A stretch of DNA of 64,000 nt, from NCBI GenBank assembly GCA_934047225.1, contig OW203986.1, positions 16,991,221 through 17,055,220 on the forward strand, in the 5' to 3' direction. Of the stretch, positions 23,201 to 33,600 are shown one piece after another. How positions within the stretch are numbered: position 1 is the stretch's first letter; every line of letters starts with the position of its first letter. Source of the DNA: Ypsolopha sequella (lineage: Eukaryota; Arthropoda; Insecta; Lepidoptera; Ypsolophidae). The notes beneath the pieces are model-generated. The model searched no databases. It was not told the origin of the DNA and saw only the letters and a list, made by a program, of their open reading frames with translations. Both the position numbers and the translations under genes were made by a program.

Positions 23201-26200
23201 ACCACTTTAATGTCGGCTTGATATTCTCTACCCCAGTGCCTGAGTCAAAGAATGCAGAAAACAAACGTCTTCAAAAGGAAACGCGCTTCAATTTACCGAA
23301 AGATGATTCAGTACTGTCGGCAACAAAAGAGAAGTCCATGTTATTCAGCAAGCACATCTCTACAAGTTTAGAAATATATCCTAGTAGAAGAATGAGCAAA
23401 GTAAGTTTTTATTCTGTGTGTCTTTATCTGTTCAAGCTATTTGTCTAAAAAGTTCTATAGGTTAACCCTTAAAGGAAGTACATACTCGTAACTTAGACAC
23501 TTAGCTAAAAATAGCGACGCACAGACAGCCGTTTTCAGCTACTTTTGGCACCCATTAATTTTCAAATCTATTTTTCACCTCATTTGCTCAAAAAGTGCGC
23601 CTTTGTCGCTTAAAACCGGTAAACAAAAGTCAATTTTGATCACTTGGCGAAAAAAAGTAATTTCTATGTAGAACGCTGCGAATTGGCATCTCTTAATTCG
23701 TTAATTCGTTCGGAAATATCGTTTCTTACATCTTTTATTTTCTCGCTAGTGCGGTGGAAAGTTATATGTGTCTCACGAGAGCAAAGTGATTTGTTTCTTG
23801 TGCCATTGAATTCCTCATTACGCTCAGGATTCTAACTTAGAATTGCTCGGGATTCAAACTCGGCATTTGCAACAAAAATGTATATATGCTCTCTTGTTGC
23901 ACAAATAAGTATAACATTACCTTCGCTTACTCATTTGACACAATGTTCTTGTACAGTTTTATTGTTTTGTTTTTCGCAGGGTGAAGTAACCAAGTCTCCC
24001 ATAGATTTATGTAAAACGCCATTAGCAACTGCTCAGACACCTTATCGAACACCAAAAAGTGTCAGAAGAGGAAACCAAATATCTGATCAGAAAATTTTGG
24101 GGACACCTGATTACTTGGCACCTGAGTTATTGCTAAGGTAAGTTTTCTTACCTTTCTACTACGTATTGTACTAAGTTTCTGCTGCGTCGAAGAAATAATT
24201 AAGTATATACAATAATAATTAAAAATTATTTTCATCACATACATGGCAACATAGTTGCTATAAATCACCAAAGGGCTGGCAATTACCTTGGCCTGCGTAT
24301 ACAATACACATAATTCTGACTATTAAAAGAGTGAATTTTGCTATTCTGGGCACCGGAATTTCTCATTAATTTTTTCAATTAAATATTTTTGAAATTCTAA
24401 TTTGCGGATTCCAATGGAAACTTTGCGATAGCAACATACACAATACATAGGTAATAAGCTTTTGTTGAATAACTTGAGTGGATTTTGAATTTTGAAAGGA
24501 GAAGGAAGGAAACGTGAAAAGAAAAGAGGAGTGAATAGGTATATATGTATGTACCTGTATCGCATGTTAAGTCGACTAAGGTAAAAGCAAAGAATATAAA
24601 CTATTACTTCGTAAAGAGGGGACACTCACATCCCTGCGAGTTTATCGTCGCCCGCAAATCAGAGGCACGGTTGCATGCATGCAGTACTCAGTAAGACTCA
24701 GTATTGTTTGTTCGCTACATGTGTGCGTGTGCACAATCGTGTATGGACAAGCTAGTTACGCGCGTGAGAATTGGAGGTAATTAAATTGGCGCGAATGTAC
24801 AGAGTGAGTGTCGCGGGTTTGGTAGAGGCGTCGGTGTCGTTGACGCAAACCGTTGGCTGAGAGCGTCGTCTGTGTTACAACATTGTAAGATTTAACACGG
24901 TTTTAAATAAAAGTGGTGATTGTTCAGGCAAGGTCATGGACCGCAGGTGGACTGGTGGGCGTTGGGCGTCTGCCTCTACGAGTTTATGACAGGTGTTCCG
25001 CCCTTCAATGACGAGACGCCGCAAGCTGTATTCAGGAATATACTTTCAAGAAGTGAGTACTATTGTCACGTAATGCCACTCACATTTATTTAACACTTTT
25101 GTTCAAAAAATAAGAAAAACCAACATAAATTGTGCATTTGGGAACGAGACCAGTCGCAACCACCAAAATTGTTCATTCAAAATTTAAAGTTATTATTAGT
25201 TTGGATTGGATATCCCTGTATTACTCAATGTAATGGTTCCGTTTTATTTTAAACAAGTACAAGTCAGTACAACCAGTTCTTTCAACAAAAAGGGGAAGAT
25301 TGATACCTTGTATTTATTCGTCTATGTTGATACCGATGATCTGCTTACAAGTCAGTTGGTAGTTTTCTCTGAAATTTCGTCCACAATCGGTTAACACTTT
25401 CTGATTCGTACGAACGTCTGCTTACGTGTCTTTTATTAAACCCCATTTTAAATCTTTAAGGCTATACCCGGCAGAGAAACTGCACATTTAATTTTCAAAA
25501 GTGAAAGAGAATTTGAGGTTTTCCTTGGAGACTCCAAAAGTCACCAAAGAAAACTTAATAATGGGCTACCTCAAGGATCACCACTGACCCCACCACTCTT
25601 CAACCTTTACCTGCATGATCTACCAACAACTAAAGGGACTAAATTTATATACGCTGATGACATTTCACTGGTAGCACAAATTGGAAATTTTGAAGATGGA
25701 GAAGATACACTTGCAGCGGATTTGCAGAGTATGGTTGATTTTTTTGAGGCCTGGAGGTTGATTCCAAGTACCAGCAAAACTGAAGTCTCCTGTTTCTATC
25801 TAAGCAACAGTCAAGCCAGCTATCAACCATCCGTGAAATTTAAAGGGTAACTGTTGAAATATAACCCTTTTCCTAAATATCTCGGAGTAACTCTTAACAT
25901 AGAACCCTTGGCTACAAAGAATATCTCAGCAAGCTCTTCCAAAAAGTCTCTACCAGGAACAATATTTTACACTAATTGTTTGGTACCTCTTGGGGAGAAT
26001 CCGCAGACTATCTGCGTACTACAGGCTTCAGTCTTGTCTATCCTGCTGCTGAGTACTGTGCGCCGGTCTGGCTAGAGAGCGTGCACGTGCACAAGGTGGA
26101 TACCAAACTTAATGACACCAAGCGATGCATCACATGCACTGTCAAATCCACTCCGTGTCACCACCATATTTAACAAGGAAGCAAGCACTAGTGAGAGCTG

Positions 26201-29200
26201 CGAAGAAGATCATGAATAATCCTTCACTCCCAGTTTATCAAGAGTTCCGTTACCCATCACCGCAGGCAGCGGCTCAAATCGCGACGGCCGGTATGTATAA
26301 GCGCGGAGAAACTCATCTCTAACAGGTTTCTTGAAGCAAACCTGGAAAGTCGCCTGGGCTGCGGAAGGCTCTAGAGCAAACGCAATGGACACAACTAACA
26401 AACCTAATGGATTCCATCTTCCCAGAAAGCAATGGTGCCGCCTTAACAGGTTAAGAATTGGCCATGGACGCTGCAATTCCTTCCGTATAAGTGGGGCTGG
26501 ACAGATATTGCCAAATGTGATTGTGGATCCTTCCCTGAAAATCCCGAAGAATTGTTGGAGCTCACGTCTGACGCCAAGTGTCTGAAAAATCTGGATGTGG
26601 ACATATAAATAAAATGATCACCTATTCTGAGAAATCGCCATACAACGCAAACAGAAAATAAACCCTGTTTTGTTTGCACAATACTTGAAATTGGTACCTA
26701 CTTTCACAACTTTAAATACTGCAATGCGGTATCATTGTTAGAATATTTCGCAATGATGAATATATATTGTAACAACAGAGCATGAGTACAAATTATCCAA
26801 TCTAAAATATTTATTATCTAACCATTGCAGATATCGAATGGCCCGAGGCTGATGAGGCGTTGTCCCCAGAAGCAGTATCAGCCATAGAGTCTCTGCTCAC
26901 CATGGACCCGTCCGAGAGACCGGCAGCGACTGAAGTCCGTGCGATGCCTGTGTTCCGGAATGTGGACTGGGAGCACCAACTAGATGCTGAACCACCGTTT
27001 GTACCGACACCGGACGATCTTTACGACACAAAATATTTCCAGGGTGAGTTGCTGTCTGGCTGTAAATCTCAAGCATACCTGCTCGTGGTTAAGAGTACCC
27101 GGTGTTCCAATTTAGTGGGTACCCGGTGTTCCACCAGCTTTGCCAGTTATAAAATAAAAATGAATATAAACTACCTTCCTGACGTAATCTAAAAAAAAAA
27201 CAAAAGTGAAGATAGGAAATCGAACAAATCATTAACTACAAATTAAAAAAACAAATTAACATTATATCATTGCAGTATAGAAACGCAGAAAGAAAAGTAA
27301 ATCTGGATGTGAGGAGCTCTGTACCGGGAATCGAACCCGGGACCTCTCGGGACACTAGCGTCCTCTAGGCGCCAAGTGGCTCACAATAAGTGGGTATCTA
27401 TAAATATCATTGCAGTATGGGAAAGCACATCGGTAAATTCACGAGTTGTGTTGAGACCTGGATAGCTCAGAGGTTAGAGCAATCGCCCGGCAAGCGAGAG
27501 GTCCCGGGTTCGATTCCCCGTTCAGAGCTCCTCACATCCAGATTTACTTTTCTTTCTGCGTTTCTATACTGCAATGGTATAATGTTAATTTATATCTCCT
27601 TGCGATGGATAAATCGCCAAGTGTTCAAACATAGAAACTTATTTCTGTCTTATTTTTTTAAAACAATTTTAAAATTTCATTTCTTGGGACCAATAATAAA
27701 AGTACATAATTACTAAATGAAGGAAAACTGAAATTCACGTTTAAATAGCTAAATTATGTTACCAAAAGATTTTAACAGATAAATCTAAAATTTCATGGAA
27801 GTAGACCAAAAATATTAAATTTTACAGCAATCAAAGAAAATGAACTACTTCGGTTAAAACAATGAATCTAGGTGACCATAACACTTAACAATACTAAAAA
27901 ATTACATAATTCCGAAATACAAAAAAATAAATAATAATAAATTCTAGCACTTGCGGTGAAGCCGCGAAGTTTCATTTTGTAACTGTCAAAAAATCGCCAA
28001 TTAAAACAAAACAGCTATACCTACTCTTTGTTACACCACCATATAAAAAAAACTAATTAAATAAAAAAAATACCCGAACAAGGAAACTTCCACCTACGTC
28101 GCATTACCGGCGACTACGGGTGAATTTAAGACACGGAAAAGCTTTCTACATACTTAAACGGAGAACCCTCCTCAAATCGTCAGGTCTACGACATCGTGAG
28201 GTAAAAAGGACACACGAGAGCTGGAACCGGCACAAAAGAACCGGGATTTCCCCTGGACGATCGGAACGCCACCGGCCGACGATATTTAAGAATAAAAGTA
28301 CAAGAGATACCCTGTAATGAGAAGAGAAGAAAATTATTATTATCCTAAATACAAGAAAAAAAAACATTAACCCCGCCTCCCGACGACCTTCAGATAGATA
28401 AAAAAGACCTATATTTCCGAGTTTGGAAACATATTCCCTCCAACCCGCCTTACAATTTGGCAATCACTTCACCACCATCGATCGCAGGGAAATAAATTCG
28501 AATTACTCAAACGAAACAAGATTCCACAACTATAGATACCCCAATACTTTGATAAAAACTCAGTGAAAATAAATACACGGAATATTATGCACTCGTAGCA
28601 TAGTGTTTAATCGCGCGCGACGCCACTTAGTTGTATTACAAGTACGAGGAGCGTGACACGATGTTTTTGCGATTAAACAGTATGTCACGCTCCTCGCACC
28701 TGTGATTCAACTAAGCTGCGTCGCGCGCGATTAAACACTATGCTACCGGGCCTGGTAAGACAATTTGATCTCCTCTATTCGACCGTGACAGACAAAGGTC
28801 AAACAAAACCACACATCCCACTAAAACTACATGGTTTAAACGCGAGATCGCAAACTTATGCTAAACAAACTTATATTACATGCACATCATGATATTAAGC
28901 TGTTTTCAGTTGATATCATAGTTTTAATGACAACAATAAAAAAAACAGTCTTCTATGGAATAAGTGAAATATTTTTTAGAAATATATAATCAAAAAAGGA
29001 ACATTTTGGAGACCTAGAGACCGACTGGGTCGGTATAGCTAATAATTGCCTCAGACCCACAACGACAGCAGCGTCTTTGGTACTAAAATTAGCACTGCAA
29101 TCATCAACCCGCAGAGTGGTGATTCGATGAACTATTACATTGAATTCTCCCTTTGGGCGCCCGATCTATAAAACAGTTACGCCGTGTCTTTTTTGTGACC

Positions 29201-29342
29201 TTATTGTCATTTCAAAACGAGAGCGGAGGCATCACATTTGAAGCACGTGCAATTTTTTCTTTATAATTTATATGTATTTCTTGTTTTATTTTCAGCTCGA
29301 AACATACTCCAACAGCTGCACGTATCTAACTTCGACATGTAG
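14277..29342 (+). CDS. gwl: Greatwall kinase (MASTL orthologue), complete
   Basis: Twelve exons: 14277-14366, 14953-15201, 16590-16818, 18508-18675, 19764-19882, 21330-21544, 22438-22647, 23178-23400, 23980-24137, 24928-25052, 26831-27043, 29296-29342. All have GT/AG ends, all phases agree, and the total is 2046 nt (681 aa). This AGC-family kinase phosphorylates ENSA/ARPP19, which then inhibit PP2A-B55 and allow mitotic entry. Visible motifs are the glycine loop SRGAFGKVF (residues 44-52), AIK with K67, helix-C E86, HRDLKPDN (D161), DFG (D179), and GTPDYLAPE (542-550) after [10 protein letters not shown]. About 350 residues separate DFG from GTPDY. This split activation loop is the Greatwall hallmark, although the insert is shorter than the roughly 550 residues in human MASTL. 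The C-terminal AGC tail ends [17 protein letters not shown]. Exon 4's donor (CTTA|GTACGA) is weak and lies in a tandem duplication. Transposon-derived sequence occupies several introns. Confidence 0.95.
14402..14620. mobile_element. Foldback MITE in gwl intron 1
   Basis: A CGTCGGCAAATCGTAGAATT left end and an inverted CAATTCTATGATCTGTCCAC right end match the family at 4637-5096. It starts 36 bp after the exon 1 donor. Confidence 0.45.
15202..16589 (+). other. gwl intron 2
   Basis: AT-rich. At about 16095-16260 there is a copy of the repeat seen as a full foldback at 21887-22310 (CAGATTGCGAAAA ... TTTCCATTGGTTTC). The rest shows nothing recognisable. Confidence 0.6.
17006..17290 (+). repeat. 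Dispersed repeat in gwl intron 3, copy 1
   Basis: Shares CGAGCCGAAGGAAGCAG, GTTTCGTCGTATTTTCGAA and a CATTTGTCTAGCT...TTTGGATTTT segment, in the same order, with 59343-59820. No coding sequence is seen. The family is not identified. Confidence 0.55.
18645..19170 (+). repeat. Fourfold tandem duplication of the gwl exon 4 3' end and donor
   Basis: Four imperfect copies start at 18645, 18804, 18959 and 19117 (spacings 159, 155 and 158 bp). Each begins with the last coding bases of exon 4 (GATGCCTGTGAGAACC or a variant). The first three include the TTAGTACGAAC or TTAGTATGAAC donor region, followed by intronic sequence with a GGGTTCCGTACC-type motif. Copy 1 holds the real exon end. Copies 2 and 4 are preceded by AAACAG, a possible acceptor. 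Copy 2 would meet a stop (TAA) in the exon 4 frame, and copy 4 has lost the donor. Confidence 0.85.
21887..22310. mobile_element. Foldback MITE in gwl intron 6
   Basis: The arms are inverted over more than 150 bp each: the left contains TTCGCAGCTGGATTGTGAAAA and ACCTTATCACCGTTGTATTG, and the right contains the reverse of both, ending GCTGCGAAACC. Related partial copies are at 16095-16260 and 24400-24490 in other introns of the same gene. Confidence 0.7.
22657..23030. repeat. Dispersed repeat in gwl intron 7, copy 1
   Basis: Matches 45493-45845 over about 350 bp with the same landmarks in the same order: TTATGCTAC(A/T)AGGGCGAAAA, ATGCATAGTGTGAGGAAAT, GGACTGTATCCAGAGCCGTT, AAAGTGGGCCTTTACGAGCA. 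Open frames inside it are not conserved between copies. It is a non-coding repeat of unknown class. Confidence 0.65.
25490..26608 (+). pseudogene. Jockey-like non-LTR retrotransposon fragment in gwl intron 10
   Basis: The plus strand encodes [20 protein letters not shown] and [12 protein letters not shown], the RT core with its YADD motif. Decayed palm/thumb and C-terminal segments follow in changing frames ([19 protein letters not shown], a CDC-type motif), ending DVDI and a stop at 26606-26608. The first in-frame stop is after VKFKG near 25848, with further shifts downstream. The 5' half of the element is missing. It lies in the same orientation as gwl but within an intron. Confidence 0.8.
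27255..27592. mobile_element. Inverted pair of tRNA-derived SINE copies in gwl intron 11
   Basis: The right half (27467-27540, plus) has a tRNA-like head with A box TAGCTCAGAGG and B box GGTTCGATTCC. The left half (27313-27372) is an inverted, diverged copy with GAATCGAACCCGGG. The outer segments at 27255-27323 and 27527-27592 are near-perfect inverted copies (AGATTTACTTTTCTTTCTGC and its complement). The whole forms a hairpin of about 340 bp. Confidence 0.7.
27467..27540 (+). ncRNA. tRNA-like SINE head (pol III A and B boxes)
   Basis: A D-arm-like TAGCTCAGAGGTTAGAGC and a T-arm-like GGTCCCGGGTTCGATTCCCC lie at tRNA-like spacing, but the acceptor ends pair poorly. It is tRNA-derived rather than a functional tRNA gene. 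Confidence 0.5.
28595..28746. repeat. 152-bp palindrome in gwl intron 11
   Basis: Arms of about 64 bp (28597-28660 and 28681-28744) are near-perfect inverted copies. They include TGTTTAATCGCGCGCGACGC on the left and its complement on the right, separated by about 20 bp. It is unusually CpG-rich for its surroundings. Confidence 0.75.
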
Positions 29343-30691
29343 CCGATTAGAATAATATTAATATTACAAGGTATGTGTAAAACTTTAGATTTAGTACAAT
29401 AGTTTAAATTATGTACCTGTTTGATAGAGAACATTTAAAAAGGAACTGATAAAAGTGATTATTTAGATAATAATGATAATAGTTAAAATTAAAATGTTTA
29501 ATGTTTTTATTATAAGTTTTGTTTACAGTGGAAGTAGGTAGGATATTGAATTTAACTTTTTTAATATAAATATGGATTTTGTACTCGATGCCTCTAATTT
29601 GTTTTAATGGGCTTAACCTTCTTTCCTAATTGAAATAATTTCGTTTGAATTAAACGTGTTTGGTAAACAAATTAAAGACGCATACTTTTAACTAAATTAT
29701 TTACTTTTTTAAAGCACCTTAATTACGCCTTGGCACAATTTTATTCTAAACTGCTTTATAATGCTAAAAAGCAACATATACAAGTAGTTTTACTAATTTA
29801 TTAAGAAAGGCAAGATCTGGTTGTCTTTCTCAAAGAAATTAGCAGACAATATTATATTCCTTTGTAGTCGGAATCTACTGAATGGGATACATGTATAAAG
29901 CTGGGATAAATACTTTCCCAATGTAATTAAATCACAGACATTGGTGTAGATTCGGCTAAACACAATTTAACTAATTTGACAGGACTAACCTTATTTTAAG
30001 CTTTCTGTCTTTGTCTTTTCGATACGGAAAGAACAGGACAGAAGGCTCAAATTAAGTTTAGTTCTGTCAAATAAGTTAGCTGAATCGACACAATTAGTGT
30101 GTTTTGTGATTAAAACTTATCTATAAATCACTGATACATTTGCTCATCGTCTACTTCCACAAATGGTGAGTATTCCTTCATACATATTCGAGATATTTCT
30201 CTTACAGCTACTACTCCATACCAAATAAATTGTCGAGCTCAGGGCGATAATACTAACACATGCGAATTTTTTCGAAGGCGAAAAGCGGGTGATTTTTATA
30301 GAAGCTCTTTAGAAAAATGTATCAAGCTTTTAAAATAAAAACTCTTCCCGGATTCATAACATGTTTTATATGTCTTATAAGGATAAAATAAATTTGTATT
30401 GACCTTTATAGTATCTTTTATATATTTTTTATTTTTAATATACGCAAATAACACAATATTAAATACACTCTAAAAATGTAATATTTGAAATAAAAAATTT
30501 ATAAAAGATGTCTTATTAGGGGATATAGTTAGTAGCATTAATATCACACGGCATCTAGCACGCGATAAACTAAGTCGTATGAAAAATAAAGCGTGTATAA
30601 AATGTTGCCAGAATAGCCGCCCTGATCAATTTACGCAAAGTACTTTTCTTTTGTTAAAGTTCTCAAAATATGTGGTATGGTCACATGATAT
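29343..30691. other. Intergenic region between convergent gwl and protease genes
   Basis: Contains both 3' untranslated regions. Possible polyadenylation signals are AATAAA at 30234-30239 (plus) and its complement at 30428-30433 (minus, about 260 bp after the protease stop). No other gene is seen. Confidence 0.5.
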
Positions 30692-33600
30692 CTACTTTGA
30701 GTTCTTGTGTATCCAAGGCAGGAATGACGTCACCCGGGTGTAGACGCCTGGGTACTGGCCCTTGCCGCAGCCGATGCCCCACGAGACCACGCCCACTTGT
30801 GTCCAGTGCCCGCCCTCGCCCACCATCAGGGGGCCACCGCTGTCACCCTGCCGAAGATGATTAATGTTCACACGGTCTCTGGTAGGGAACGATACATGAG
30901 GGGTAGTGAAATCGAAAGGTCAATGATGCCGTGAACATTTGACACTTGAGGACTAAACTCTTCGTCTTTACTTTATGACTAGAATTCAAAAATGGTGATC
31001 AAAAATCGCTGCTGTTTTTTTAACATTACTTACACTGCATGAATCCATACTGGCTTTACCAGCGCACAACATGTGTTCAACAATGCCTCCTGGCGCCGCT
31101 GCGCCGTATTTCAGTCTACACTCCTGGTTAGTCCAGATTGGAATCGACACTTCTTGCAGAACCGACGGTTGAGGTCCGCCTGAAAAACAGATTCTGTTTA
31201 GTGCCCGTGCAAGAAGTTACGCTAGTAAAAAATATAGGTTTTAAAGGTAAGTACTAACTCTCCCGAAGGCTGCCCCAGCCGATGACAGTCGCAATAAGGC
31301 CACTGTATGCTCTGGATCCACTCGGAAGACAGACTGGTCGAATGGTCTTCGAGAATTTCACTGGCTGATCCAATGTCAAGATTGAGATATCGTGGTACTG
31401 AAAATAGATACAAAATTAGGAACATTATGTAATCATGAGTACACACATACATGGAGAATCGCTTTCAAGTTACCAGGGTACGCATATCAAAACCACGATG
31501 TCTGACAACCCGCTTGATTTTCCTCTCGATATGTTGGGTTTCCGAGTTGGATCGAATGTTATGGTCTCCAAGCTTTGCAGTCAACCGCGCTACATCCCAT
31601 GAGGTCATGCTGCAAGCAAAAACGGGTTTTTATTGCTAGGGTATTCATATCTATGCGTAATAAAAAGTTTGTGCTCTTGATTGTCTTACTGTGCTACACA
31701 ATGCGCTGCAGAAAGTACATGTATGTCGTCAATTAGGGATCCACCGCAGAATTGCCGACCATTGTTGAAAAGGGCAACAATCCAGGGCCATTCGTTCAAT
31801 TCTGCGTTGTGTCCTCCCACGATGCGCTCTTCGTCTTGAAGCTCGTACGTCTGAAACAGAAACCTTTCAGGTGGGCACTTCTTGCTGCATTTTATAACTC
31901 AGAAAATAAGGTACTATATTTACCTGAGCGCCATTCTTCAACCCACAAGAGCCGTCTGAAGATGGTTGCGTCGTTGTCGGTTTTGTTGGAAACGCTGGAG
32001 CCCAAGACTGCACAAAAAAAAATTGATGTTGCGAATTAAACAAGATTTGACCGTTTTAATGTAACCGGTCGGCCATAGCTTCAGGCTTCGAGAGGCGCGA
32101 TAAGCGGTTCTTGCGACAGCGCCGGCGGAGAGAACAAATGTATGAAGTTGTATGAGCCGGCCATGAGTCGCCGCGCCGCTCGCGCGCCTTGTCCGGCTTC
32201 AAGTGACTAGCTCTCTTGACGGCGGTGTGCGGGTGGCGGGGAGCCGCGCCAGTGATCGAGGGCACAGGCCGAACCTAGTGACGAGCGTTTTGAGCGAGCG
32301 AGCGCGCTATACATCCGATATGCGGTGGAAGGCGCCGACGGGTATCATGGCAGGGCAAAGCCCGTTGCAGAAACCGTCTGGAAGCGCAACAAGAAGCGCC
32401 GCCAGAAGCCTGAAGCTATGGCCGAGGGGTAAGAGTTCATCAAAATGTCCGCCTTGAAAAACGCCAAAGAAAGTCCCGACCCGTTTCTGATTTAAGAAAA
32501 TCTTGCTAAGCTGTACTTAAGCTTCAAATAAACCATTTACACATAGGCATCGGTTAACTTAAAAGTGTAATCGGGTTTTAAAGTCGAGCATTGCCGTGGC
32601 CGCTGCGCTAAAACTTGAATAGGTAAAGGTTACCATAATTACCTGTTTTGTAGTAGCTTGCGTGCTGACTGGAGCCTTCGTTGGTCTAGCCGTTTGAGGT
32701 TCATCAGCCTGGGGCCTCCTGGTTGTGGTGGTAGTTGTACCACCTGCAACTGTCGGATAGCACCCTGTCAGGATTAACGTATAGTGTTAGAAGCAGTTAA
32801 GCCATGCATTACTTGCCCTTGCGCAGAGACATGGGCGGCAGAAGTTGCTGATGCTGCTTTCCCATTTGTAGTCTGACCGCATGCTTCCCAATTGGTCAAT
32901 GTAGTAAGCAGTACGTACCAAAACACCGCAAAATCGTTGCATGTAGGCAAATATACGTAAAACCTGCAATCTTAAGGGTTAACATCTTATATATCGTCCT
33001 TTGTATATTCAAGTAAGTAAGCAGAAAAGTTTTGGAGGCAGTTCTTAAACGAAGATAACCGATGCATGCAATCTGAGAAGTCAGACCTTTGGTTCCGCTA
33101 GGAAGCAGCGGTTTTACTACCTATATACTATAGAGTCTATATTATTAACTCTGTGAAGCTCTTACCGGGTGTAATGGAGCTGTTTTTAAATGAAACCACA
33201 AAATCTAAACATACGTACTAAACAGCTTTCGCAAAGTTAGTAGAAGCTGGTAATGAAGTCCCCCATTTTGTTTTTACTCATTAAAAAAATCATGAATAAT
33301 AGAAACATCTTTTATGCGTTTAAGTATTCTCTACTTTATTGGGTTGATTCCTAGGTAGTATAATATTCCGGAATTAATGAAAAATCAGAGATTTCAATCA
33401 AACAAAGGTTGTGATACAACTGTATATTATTTAACCGGATATTTCTTGCCCTGTGGTACCTTTTGCCACAATTTTCAGCTTTGGGCAAGCATTAATTTTT
33501 AGTCTCAAATATGCACTTGCATGATCTCTGTCAAAATGATCAACACATACATATAGTGATCGTTTGTTTGCAGGCATCTTTGGGATGTGCTGACTTGATT

